A stretch of 64,000 nt of DNA from Marinobacter salarius (GTDB lineage Bacteria > Pseudomonadota > Gammaproteobacteria > Pseudomonadales > Oleiphilaceae). Under the pieces are notes generated by a model that was not told the origin of the DNA, did not search any database, and saw only the letters and a list, made by a program, of their open reading frames with translations. Below, piece after piece: positions 27,200 to 35,531 of this stretch (within the stretch, counting starts at the first letter, position 1; each line of letters begins with the position of its first letter). Position numbers and translations under genes: made by a program. The stretch is from NCBI GenBank assembly GCA_000831005.1, contig CP007152.1, positions 1,178,001 through 1,242,000 of the forward strand, written 5' to 3'.

Positions 27200-29459
27200 T
27201 GGTTCCCCTCCTTGCCTGCGTTAATGGTGGTTTTGAACAGTCGCAGCCGGTTGGCGTTGGTGACGACCGTGACCGAGGACAGCGACATCGCGGCGCCGGC
27301 CAGTATCGGGCTCATCAGAATCCCCCACAGTGGGTAAAGCAGTCCGGCCGCGACGGGTATGCCCAACGAGTTGTAGGCAAAGGCGCCGAACAGGTTCTGA
27401 TGGATGTTGCGTACTGTGGCCCGGGATATCTCAATGGCGTCGGCAACGCCGTGGAGAGAGCCCCGCATCAGCGTAATACCGGCGCTTTCAATGGCGACAT
27501 CGGTGCCGGTGCCAATGGCAAAGCCAACGTCCGCCGCTGCAAGGGCAGGCGCATCGTTGATGCCGTCGCCTACCATTGCCACGGTATAACCTTTGCCCCG
27601 CATCTCGCTGACGATGGTGGCCTTGTCTTCCGGCAGAACTTCAGCGCGGTAATCGTCGATCCCGGTTTTCTCGGCAATGGCCCTGGCGGTGCCGTCGACG
27701 TCGCCGGTCACCATCATCACCCGGATGCCGGCGTCGTGCAGTCTCCGTATGGCGGCTTCCGAATCCTGTTTCACCGCATCGGCAACGCCGACCACTCCCA
27801 GCGCCTGATTGCCCAGGGCCAGGAACAGTGGGGTTCCGGCCTCGGCGGTGATGGCATTGGCCTCCTCCTGCAGTTCGGCCAGATCAATGTTCTCGCTCTC
27901 CAGCCAGCGGCGGTTGCCCAGGCGCGCGGTTTGTCCATCCAGCTCGCCCTGCACGCCTTTGCCGTTGAGGGCTTCGAAGCGGGTGACATTGTCCGGCGTT
28001 GCCCCTTGCTCCTTCGCTTTCGCCATAATGGCTTCGGCCAACGGGTGCTCCGAGTGTTGTTCCAGACCGGCGGCCAGGGCCAGCAACCTGCCGGTATCGC
28101 CGTCGGTGGCATGGAAACGGGTGACGGCCGGGTGACCCTCGGTAATGGTGCCAGTCTTGTCCAGGATCACCAGATCCAGCTTGCCGGCCGTCTGCAGGGC
28201 GTCCCCCTGGCGAATCAGTGCGCCGTATTCGGCCGCCTTTCCGACGCCCACCATCACTGACATAGGTGTGGCAAGCCCTAGGGCACAGGGGCAGGCGATG
28301 ATCAGAACTGTTGTCGCGGCCACCATCATGTGGACCACGGCCGGTTCCGGCCCGACGTTGTACCAGACCAGTGCCGATACCACGGCAATCAGCATCACGC
28401 TGGGTACGAAAATCGAGGAAATCCTGTCTGCCAGGCGGCCGATAGCGGGCTTGGAGCCTTGGGCCTTTTTCACCAGACGGATGATTTGTGCGAGGGCGGT
28501 TTCGCTGCCTACGCGGGTGGCCCTGTAGATAATGGCACCATGGGTGTTGATGGTGCCAGCGGATACTTCGTCGCCTTCGCCTTTGCTGACAGGCATGGGC
28601 TCGCCGGTGAGCATGCTCTCGTCAACGCGGGTATTGCCTTCGGTAATCTCCCCGTCCACCGGGAGTTTCTCACCCGGACGAACGCGGATACGATCACCAG
28701 CCGAACCTGTTCCACCGGCAGGTCCTGCTCCTCGCCATCACGGATTACGCGGGCGGTTTTTGCTCGCAGGTCCAACAGCCGACGCACGGCTTCCGAGGTC
28801 TTGCCCTTGGCGCGAAGCTCCAGTGCCTGCCCCAGATTGATCAGGCCGATAATCATCGCCGACGCCTCAAAATACACGTGCCGTGCCATTTCCGGCAGTG
28901 CATCCGGGATGCTGGCTACCGTCATGGAATAGACCCAGGCAGTGCCGGTCCCCAAGGCGATCAGCGTATCCATGTTGGCATTGTGGTGCCGGAACGCTTT
29001 CCACGCTCCGGAGAAAAAGTGACCACCGGTGACAGCCATGACGCCCAGGGTGACCACGCCAAGGGTCAGCCAGATCGGTTGGTTCTCGCTGGTCACCATC
29101 ATGGTGCCGAAACCCATGCCCCAGATCATCAGGCCGAGACCGAGTCCCAGACTGACAGCCATCTTCACCAGCAGGGTCTTGTACTGCTTACGATCCTCCT
29201 CCTGCTTGCGGTCGTCCGCCGCGTCAGGGTCTTCGATTTGGCTGGCTCCATAGCCGGAGCTTTCCACCGCCCTGATCAGAGCCTGAGGGTCAGCATGCCC
29301 GGTCGCTGTGGCAGTTCGGTCGGCCAGGTTCATGTGAGCGCCGGTGATGCCGTCCACCGACTTCAGGGCGCTCTCAATCGTATTCACGCAGGAGGCACAG
29401 TTGGCGCCGGTAACGGCCAGTTGAATCTGGCCGTCGTTCAAATCGGTTTTCTCATTCAT
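27196..29459 (-). CDS. copA: Cu(I)-exporting P1B-type ATPase CopA (one frameshift)
   Basis: Copper efflux ATPase. A single N-terminal HMA domain with the metal motif [12 protein letters not shown], then the membrane region and actuator domain ([19 protein letters not shown]), the transport motif [12 protein letters not shown], the phosphorylation site [33 protein letters not shown], and final helices with [11 protein letters not shown] and MSLSSVTVV, which fit Cu(I)/Ag(I) specificity. The frame breaks near 28702. One restored base gives VEQVR, one residue, then [18 protein letters not shown], and a total of 754 residues. It starts six bases after the MerR regulator stop and overlaps the next small ORF by ATGA. 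The whole operon is regulator, pump, small peptide, DUF411. Confidence 0.93.
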
Positions 29460-29465
29460 CGAGCC

Positions 29466-29897
29466 TTACTCCTTCCAACCGTCGTCCGGCAGGGATTCAT
29501 CCCAATGTTCAATCAGCCTGCAAATCGTGTGTCCGTCCGGTGTGCCGTCCGGCATATCCTGCCAGGCGGACAGCGCGGCGGTCATACGACTACGCAGTTG
29601 CTGTAACTCGGCAATCTCACGCTCCACTTCCACCAGCCGCTGCTGGAACACGTCCCGCACCATCGGGCAGGGCGAATGATGGTCATCTGCCTGCTCCAGA
29701 ATCTGTCGTATTTCCGGCAGTGAAAACCCGAGTTGCCGGGCTTTGCGGGCAAATCGTAACCGCCGCAGGTCTTCGGAATCGTATTGCTGGTAGTTGTTGT
29801 CCGGGTTCCGCGTGGGCTTCAGCAACCCCTCACGGGTATAAAACCGAACGGTGTCCGGGTTAACCCCGGCGCCAATAGCGATCTCTTTGACTTTCAT
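29466..29897 (-). CDS. MerR-family metal-responsive regulator of the copper operon
   Basis: MerR-type activator/repressor of 143 residues from ATG at 29897 (MKVKEIAIGAGVNPDTVRFY). The DNA-binding winged helix covers residues 1-70 (RFYTREGLLKPTRN), then a long dimerisation helix. C-terminal cysteines in HHSPCPMVRDVF and HTICRLIEHW are probable metal ligands; the layout resembles MerR-family regulators that sense Cu, Cd or Pb rather than classical CueR. It is the first gene of the copA operon. Frame extension upstream to 30080 passes through repeat copy 6 and is not coding. The promoter must lie in the 31 bases next to the start or beyond the repeat. Confidence 0.9.
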   Translation of the reverse strand: MKVKEIAIGAGVNPDTVRFYTREGLLKPTRNPDNNYQQYDSEDLRRLRFARKARQLGFSLPEIRQILEQADDHHSPCPMVRDVFQQRLVEVEREIAELQQLRSRMTAALSAWQDMPDGTPDGHTICRLIEHWDESLPDDGWKE

Positions 29898-29928
29898 AAC
29901 GTTGCCGGCCATCCCGAACGTCGAACAA

Positions 29929-30041
29929 GTGAGTGGAAGGTATCTGTTTCCAAAACTGTGCGGAGCCATGGATGGCGGAGCCCAAGCGTCACATGGATGT
30001 GCCGCAGGAGCGTGTTTTGGAAACAGATACCTTTCAATCAC
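29929..30041 (+). repeat. Palindromic repeat copy 6 (core plus private stem)
   Basis: Outer stem 29929-29956 pairs with 30014-30041 (28 bp, two mismatches at the outer end). Core 29957-30013 begins TGTGCGGAGCCATGGATGG and ends CAGGAGCGT. It is nearly identical to copy 1 for its first 45 bases, with a three-base insertion near the end. Its edge is 31 bases upstream of the merR start, so it sits in or beside the copper operon promoter. Confidence 0.9.
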
Positions 30042-30126
30042 GAACAGGCACCCAATGTCGGGTACCACCAGGCATTGCATTAGGAATAGACTAAAACCTA
30101 TGAGCTACTCACAGGTCAAAGGTTTT

Positions 30127-30492
30127 TCAGGAAGAGTTTTTAGCGCGCAGGAAAGTGCCACAGGCTTTGCACTGGTCCGGGGCCATCAGCTTGGCCTGCC
30201 AGCCAATCTTCTGCCCACAGGCGGGACATGCAAGACGCAGTTGCAGAATGATAATGGGGGTAACTAAAGCGGCAATCAGAAGTCCCAGCGGCCCCCAGCT
30301 GTCGCCACTGGACAGCCCGAGCTGGCTACTGAAGACCAGAACAATGACCAGCGAGAAGAACGCGAAAATAAAGTAACGCTTGTTCCAGCTTCCCACCGTC
30401 GCAGACGGACATCCTGTTCCGCCGTCAGATACTTTGAACTCATGAGGCCACACCTTGAAAATGAATACGGCAATAGTGGTGAATTGCGGCAC
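30127..30492 (-). CDS. Small membrane zinc-ribbon protein, unknown function
   Basis: Hypothetical protein with two membrane helices (FIFAFFSLVIVLVFSSQLGL and GPLGLLIAALVTPIIILQL) and a C-terminal zinc ribbon (LACPACGQKIGW, then DQCKACGTFLRAKN). The open frame gives 121 residues from 30492. A better start may be ATG 30443 (MSSKYLTAEQDVRLRRWE) behind AAGGTG. That frame joins the main one if one A is missing near 30395, as seen in other genes here; the N-terminus is therefore uncertain. No family recognised. Confidence 0.55.
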   Translation of the reverse strand: MPQFTTIAVFIFKVWPHEFKVSDGGTGCPSATVGSWNKRYFIFAFFSLVIVLVFSSQLGLSSGDSWGPLGLLIAALVTPIIILQLRLACPACGQKIGWQAKLMAPDQCKACGTFLRAKNSS

Positions 30493-30501
30493 TCATTTCA
30501 A

Positions 30502-32763
30502 TCAGCTACCAACCGGCGTGTCGATTTCCAGCAAACCAGCGCTCAGCGCTCGCTCCAGTTCGCCTGCCGGAATCGGGCGGCTGATCAGGTAACCCTGAAT
30601 CAGATCGCAGCGGTGATTCTTGAGGAAAGTCAGCTGCTCATGGGTTTCCACGCCCTCCGCCACCACCTGGATGCCTAGGTTATGGGCCAGGTTAATCACC
30701 GCGCGGGTAATCACTGCGTCGTCGTGGCGCTCGGTAACGTCGGTAATGAAGGAGCGGTCGATCTTCAGCAGGTCCACTGGGAAATCCCGCAGGTAACCCA
30801 GCGAAGAGTAACCCACGCCGAAGTCATCAATGGCCAGGTGCACGCCCAGCTTGTGTAGCTTGGTCAGCTGGTTCAGGTTGTGCTCGATATTCTGGATGAA
30901 GATCTCTTCGGTCAGCTCCACCTCCAGCCGGCTCGCTGGAACGCCATTGCTTTCCAGCGCTTCCTGGATATGGTCGACAATGCTTTCGTCATCCAGTTCG
31001 CGCCCAGAGAGATTCACCGCGATGCGCAGATGGGAGTAGGGGCCTTTCTGCCATTTCGCCAGTTGCCGACAGGCGGCCATGACCACCCAGCGACCAATGT
31101 CGGTAATGCGGCCGCTTTCCTCCGCCAGGGGAATGAAGTCCACTGGTGGCAACAGGCCTCGGCGAGGATGCTGCCAGCGTATCAAAGCCTCCACGCTGTT
31201 GATGGACGAGTCGTTGAGATCCAGTTGCGGTTGGAAATAGAGCACGAACTCGTCGTTGGCCAGCGCGTGGTTAAGATCCTTGTCCAGTTCCAGGCGCATG
31301 ACCTCCCGGTCCTGCATGCCCTCGGTGTAAAACTGATAGGTGTTGCGGCCCTGTTCCTTGGCCCGGTAGAGAGCCACATCGGCATTGCGCAGTAAGGTAT
31401 CGGCATCCAGGCCACTCTGGGGATAGACAGCCACGCCCATGGTTGCGGTAATGCTGTGTTCCTCACCCTGCACGGCAAACGGCTCTTCGAAGCATTGCTT
31501 GATCTGGCCCAGCAGATTGATTACATCATCAATGTTTTCAACATGCTGCTGGCACACCATGAACTCATCGCCGCCGGAATAGGCCACCATCACTTTCTCG
31601 TCGCTCAGGGCATTCAGGCGTTCAGCGACTTTGATGAGCAGTTCGTCGCCGAATTGATGGCCGAGAGAATCGTTGAGCGTTTGGAACCGGTCCAGGTCGA
31701 TCATCACCAGCGCTGCCTGGCGCATCTGACGGTCAGCGATGCTTAGGGTGTGCGCCAGGTCTTCCATGAAAAAACGGCGATTGGCGAGGCCGGTCAGGGC
31801 GTCGGTGGTTTCCAGGCGAGCGAGATCTTTTTGCACCGCCTGACGTTGGCTGATTTCCGCATCCAGCTCCCGGCGGGTTCTCAGCAGTGCATGGTTGCGC
31901 TTGAGAGTCAGCTGTACCAGGAGTGTGGTAAGGCTGGTCAGCAGGCCCATGAACAGCATGACGATGAAGGTCACAAATGGCCAGCGGCTGCGTTGTTCCT
32001 CAACCCACGAGATGGAGGGGGTTACCGCCAGTGTCCAATCGAGTGTTGGCAGGTCAACATCCAGGGTGCGGGAGAACCTGGAGTCTGTTTCCATTGAATC
32101 GTTAAGCACGTAGGCGGGGTCGCCTTTTTCCCGGATTTCGATGTGGAAGGAGGTCAGGGCGCGGTTGGAAAGCATGTAATTAGCCAGGGTTTCCATCCGG
32201 AACACTCCGGCAATAAAGCCGTTGTTGGCGTCACCGGTGGATATGGGCGCATAGATGACCATGCCCTTGCCGCCCTGCTTCAGATCAATGACGCCAGATA
32301 TATCCAGATCACCGGTCATCTGTGCTTTCTGAAGCGAAGCACGCCGCTCCGGGGAGAAGGCCACATTGAAACCAATTGCGTCTTCGTTACCTTCGATCGG
32401 TACCATCCAGCGGATGACATAATCGCGGTCAATCCACTCGATCGCCTGGTAGACGCCAAAATCTGACAGGTATCGGCGGGCGTCTTGCTCCCAGATTTCT
32501 TTTGGCGTGTCCGGTAAGGCTTCAAATCGTTTCGCCATGCGGCTGATGGAGTTTGCGTGAACACGGAATTCCCGCTCCAGCCGCTTTGCCATGGAACTGG
32601 CCTCGCTGCCAAGATTGGACTGGATTTGGGTGTGGTCCTGTTTTTCGATGCCGTACTGCAGAACCAGGGCGATTCCCAGGAACACCAGGAAAATCAGTGC
32701 CGGAAACGCCGGGTTCAGCAGTCCCCTCACGAACAGGGTTAGCGCCGATGCAGGTTTGTCCAC
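30502..32763 (-). CDS. Membrane GGDEF-EAL protein with CHASE-type sensor
   Basis: Dual-domain c-di-GMP protein of 753 residues from GTG 32763 (GGAGCATTTT upstream). An N-terminal helix (FPALIFLVFLGIALVLQYGI), a periplasmic CHASE domain (residues about 50-260; ISRMAKRFEALPDTPKEIW, FNVAFSPERRASLQKAQ, GVFRMETLANYML), a second helix, then GGDEF (YSGGDEFMVC, catalytic motif present, no RxxD site) and EAL. The EAL domain keeps SVEALIRWQHP, NLSGREL, ELTEEIFIQN, AIDDFGVGYSSLGYLRDF, LLKIDRSFI and VAEGVET, so phosphodiesterase activity is expected. Both domains look active, and net output cannot be predicted. The frame is intact. The adjacent HD-GYP gene is on the same strand. Confidence 0.94.
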   Translation of the reverse strand: MDKPASALTLFVRGLLNPAFPALIFLVFLGIALVLQYGIEKQDHTQIQSNLGSEASSMAKRLEREFRVHANSISRMAKRFEALPDTPKEIWEQDARRYLSDFGVYQAIEWIDRDYVIRWMVPIEGNEDAIGFNVAFSPERRASLQKAQMTGDLDISGVIDLKQGGKGMVIYAPISTGDANNGFIAGVFRMETLANYMLSNRALTSFHIEIREKGDPAYVLNDSMETDSRFSRTLDVDLPTLDWTLAVTPSISWVEEQRSRWPFVTFIVMLFMGLLTSLTTLLVQLTLKRNHALLRTRRELDAEISQRQAVQKDLARLETTDALTGLANRRFFMEDLAHTLSIADRQMRQAALVMIDLDRFQTLNDSLGHQFGDELLIKVAERLNALSDEKVMVAYSGGDEFMVCQQHVENIDDVINLLGQIKQCFEEPFAVQGEEHSITATMGVAVYPQSGLDADTLLRNADVALYRAKEQGRNTYQFYTEGMQDREVMRLELDKDLNHALANDEFVLYFQPQLDLNDSSINSVEALIRWQHPRRGLLPPVDFIPLAEESGRITDIGRWVVMAACRQLAKWQKGPYSHLRIAVNLSGRELDDESIVDHIQEALESNGVPASRLEVELTEEIFIQNIEHNLNQLTKLHKLGVHLAIDDFGVGYSSLGYLRDFPVDLLKIDRSFITDVTERHDDAVITRAVINLAHNLGIQVVAEGVETHEQLTFLKNHRCDLIQGYLISRPIPAGELERALSAGLLEIDTPVGS

Positions 32764-32817
32764 AAAATGCTCCGGTTGATGAGGTGAGTGACTAACATAT
32801 CGGCCGTATTCATCTAA

Positions 32818-34125
32818 TTATGAGGGATAAACGCTATGATCTGTTACCAATTGCTGAATCCTTCCCTTCAGTGAAATTCCGAAAGCGCCATCCGGCAACG
32901 GATGGTGAATCGCTTGCTGCTCTTCGGTTGTCGGGTTTGCCAGGTCAACGATTCGGGGAGGGACCGGCTTTTTGTTGGCATCCATCAGTATCTCAATCCT
33001 GGGTTTGAGTTTTTTACCCGGGTGCACGGTCACGATAAGGGCCACTTCCCCGCTGTTGAGCTCCACCAGTGTTCCAGGTGGATAAATGCCCACCATGCGA
33101 ATAAAGGCTTCTACCATGTCAGCATCGAACTGCCGGCCGCGATTGCGGTATAGAATGCGGATGGCGTCAGATGCCGGAATTCCGTCGCGGTAGCAGCGGT
33201 CACTGGTCATGGCATCGAACGCGTCAACGATGGAGACCAGCCTGGCAAAGCGGCTGATCTGCCATTCCTCCAGTTGTTGCGGATAGCCGCGGCCATCCAG
33301 ACGCTCATGGTGGTGACGGGTCACGTCCCCGATAATCGGATCCAGCTTCGGGTCAGAGCTCAGCAGCTCATAGCCGAACGTCGTGTGCTGTTGCATGATC
33401 GCATATTCAGCCGGGCTCAGAGCGCCAGGTTTATTAAGAATTTCGTCAGGAACCTTAAGCTTGCCCAGGTCGTGAAGCAGTCCGCACATACCGGCAATTT
33501 CCAGGTCCTCGTCGGGCAGTCCCAGAAAGCGTGCGAAGGCAACGGTAAAGATGGCCACCCGCAAACAGTGTTCCGCGGTATAGGCGTCGCGGGACTTGAT
33601 GCGGCTCATCCAGAACATTGCACTGGCGTTGGCTTTGATACTTTCCACGCATTCCCGGATAACCGGGCGGGCGTCTTGCAGGTTCAGATCATTGCCCCGT
33701 TCAATGGCAAGGGTGATCTGTTCCACGAATGCCTGGGTCTTGCCCCATACCTGGTTGGCGCGGGGGATCTCTTCCGCGAGGGAGCGGGTTTCCGGAAGTG
33801 GGGTAGCCGTGCGCTGTTTGTGACTGGTGACCCTTGCCAGGGCCTCAGCCAACACTTGCTCGTCGCCTTCAACCAGCGCCCATTCGCAGTACTGACGGAG
33901 TATGCGAGCCTGGTGGTCGTTCTCAAGAGTGAAACCCTGGAACAGTACGGGCACTTCGATCCAGGGTCGGTCCAGCTTGACGATGCGCATGCCGTAAGTC
34001 AGCAGATCGACGGGCAGACGGACGCGCTCAACTCTGGTTTGGGCGTCAGGGTCAAGCAAACCTGCCTGCGAACGGGCAATCGGTTTTCGTGAAGGTGGTG
34101 TGCTGGTTTTACGTCGGAACCACAT
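32818..34125 (-). CDS. HD-GYP domain phosphodiesterase
   Basis: Cytoplasmic c-di-GMP phosphodiesterase of HD-GYP type, 435 residues. The N-terminal third is a DUF3391-like domain (VERVRLPVDLLTYGMRIVKL, ILRQYCEWALVEG) commonly fused to HD-GYP. The catalytic domain has YTAEHCLRVAIFTVAFARFL, the metal pair LLHDLGKLKVPDEIL, and HHERLDGRGYPQQL with the GYP signature, then DAFDAMTSDRCYRDGI. All ligand positions look intact. It lies directly upstream of the GGDEF-EAL gene on the same strand, with a 54-base gap. Confidence 0.93.
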   Translation of the reverse strand: MWFRRKTSTPPSRKPIARSQAGLLDPDAQTRVERVRLPVDLLTYGMRIVKLDRPWIEVPVLFQGFTLENDHQARILRQYCEWALVEGDEQVLAEALARVTSHKQRTATPLPETRSLAEEIPRANQVWGKTQAFVEQITLAIERGNDLNLQDARPVIRECVESIKANASAMFWMSRIKSRDAYTAEHCLRVAIFTVAFARFLGLPDEDLEIAGMCGLLHDLGKLKVPDEILNKPGALSPAEYAIMQQHTTFGYELLSSDPKLDPIIGDVTRHHHERLDGRGYPQQLEEWQISRFARLVSIVDAFDAMTSDRCYRDGIPASDAIRILYRNRGRQFDADMVEAFIRMVGIYPPGTLVELNSGEVALIVTVHPGKKLKPRIEILMDANKKPVPPRIVDLANPTTEEQQAIHHPLPDGAFGISLKGRIQQLVTDHSVYPS

Positions 34126-34217
34126 GGCTCTGCCAGTCTTCTGATTGTCTGGCTAGATTATGGCAGAAGTGTTGCGGTCAGAACAGGATGGCGGGAATCC
34201 TGTCTGTGGGCGACAGC

Positions 34218-34658
34218 TTAGCCTGGCGGCCGCGACACCGTGGGCACGCCAAGGCGGGGGATTTCCTGCTTGGGGCACCGGTCCATCACGACCGTTACAC
34301 CGGCCTGTTCAGCTCTCTGAGCACCCGCTTCGTTGATAACGCCGATTTGCATCCAGATAACGGGAATGCCCAGCTCAATCGAGGAGTCGATGACGGAGTC
34401 GGTATGGCTCGTTGCGAGAAACAGATCCGCCATGTCCACCGCTACTGGAATGTCTGCCAGGTTGGCGTACGCGGTTTCCCCCAGCACCGACCTGCCAGCA
34501 AGCCTTGGGTTCACCGGAATCACCCGGTAGCCTCGGCTCTGCAGATAGGCCATCACCTCATTGCTGGGGCGGTTGGGTTTATCGCTGGCCCCAACAAGCG
34601 CTATGGTGCCAACATCGCGCAGGATAGAGTAAATTGTTGTTGGTGTACTGACTGGCAT
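34218..34658 (-). CDS. CoA-binding protein, YccU family
   Basis: Rossmann-fold CoA_binding domain protein, 146 residues. Landmarks: IALVGASDKPNRPSNEVMAY, GYRVIPVNPRLAGRSVLGE, VDMADLFLATSHTDSVID and IPVIWMQIGVINEAGAQRAE with the N-E pair of the family, and VVMDRCPKQEIPRL at the end. The family is widespread; its physiological role is not established. It starts with ATG 34658, facing the MBL gene across a 144-base divergent intergenic region. Confidence 0.92.
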   Translation of the reverse strand: MPVSTPTTIYSILRDVGTIALVGASDKPNRPSNEVMAYLQSRGYRVIPVNPRLAGRSVLGETAYANLADIPVAVDMADLFLATSHTDSVIDSSIELGIPVIWMQIGVINEAGAQRAEQAGVTVVMDRCPKQEIPRLGVPTVSRPPG

Positions 34659-34802
34659 AATGCGTTCAACGTTGGTAGCGGTTTTGCGGAAACATAATAC
34701 TCAAAGCTCGGAGTTTATATCTAAAAGCTTGCATATATTACTATCCCTGTTCAAGATTTTTGTCACCCTACCCCTTCCGGTAACTACTTAAAGGAACGAA
34801 TT

Positions 34803-35531
34803 ATGGCAACGCTGACAATGCTGGGAGTTGGCCACTCCGAAGCGCTCAAGCATTGGAACAATAATGCAATGGTGGAAGCGGGTGGTCGGAGATTATTGAT
34901 TGACGCGGGCTATACGATTAAGTTTGCGCTTCAAGATCTGGGGTTGGGTCTGGCCGATGTACACGCGGTTTTTATTACTCATGCCCATGCCGACCATTGT
35001 TTTGGTCTGGAGCGATTAGGATACGAGTGCCGTTTTCAGCATGGTTTTCGTCCTACTCTATATCTGCCGCCTGGAGTGTATGAGGAGCTGTGGGAGCATA
35101 CATTGAAGGGTGTCATGGGGCAGGTTGGTGAGGGGCCTGCTGAGTTGGACGATTTCTTTGATGTGGTTTTGCTGGAAGACATGAGCTTTGAGTTTGAGGG
35201 CATCCAGTTTCAGCTGTTCCAGAATCAGCATACTCCGCAAAAGCCATCGTACGGCCTGTTTATCAACAACCACCTGATGTTCAGTGGCGATACACGACCG
35301 ATTCCTGATCTGGTCGAAAAATTCACTCCCGAGGTCATTCTTCACGATGCAACGCTGTCGGACTGGAATCCTGTTCATGCCTCGGTACGTGAACTCAGGG
35401 AAACCTATCCCTTTGAGGTGCGCCAACGCATGCATCTGATGAGTTACGAGGACAACTTTGAACAGCACCGGCTCGAAGTGGAAAGCGAGTTTGCCGGTTT
35501 CGTGAGGCAGGGACAGGAATTTGCGCTTTGA
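34803..35531 (+). CDS. MBL-fold hydrolase coupled to a solenoid/channel-like protein
   Basis: Metallo-beta-lactamase fold hydrolase of 242 residues from ATG 34803 behind AAAGGAACG. The N-terminus MATLTMLGVGHSEALKHWNN, metal motif ITHAHADHCFGLERLG, FSGDTRPIPD and LHDATLSDWNPVHAS resemble RNase Z-like and cyclic-nucleotide phosphodiesterase-like MBL proteins; HLMSY near the end holds the last ligand histidine. The substrate is unknown. The stop overlaps the start of the next gene by four bases (TTTGACTGA region), so the two are made together. The region is AT-richer than its neighbours and includes divergent promoters upstream. Confidence 0.85.
   Translation: MATLTMLGVGHSEALKHWNNNAMVEAGGRRLLIDAGYTIKFALQDLGLGLADVHAVFITHAHADHCFGLERLGYECRFQHGFRPTLYLPPGVYEELWEHTLKGVMGQVGEGPAELDDFFDVVLLEDMSFEFEGIQFQLFQNQHTPQKPSYGLFINNHLMFSGDTRPIPDLVEKFTPEVILHDATLSDWNPVHASVRELRETYPFEVRQRMHLMSYEDNFEQHRLEVESEFAGFVRQGQEFAL

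Noticed and set aside
13950..30041. Reading the six repeats as a CRISPR array, integron attC array or insertion sequence
   Set aside because: They are dispersed between ordinary genes kilobases apart, with no cas, integrase or transposase genes, no spacers of fixed size and no target-site duplications visible.
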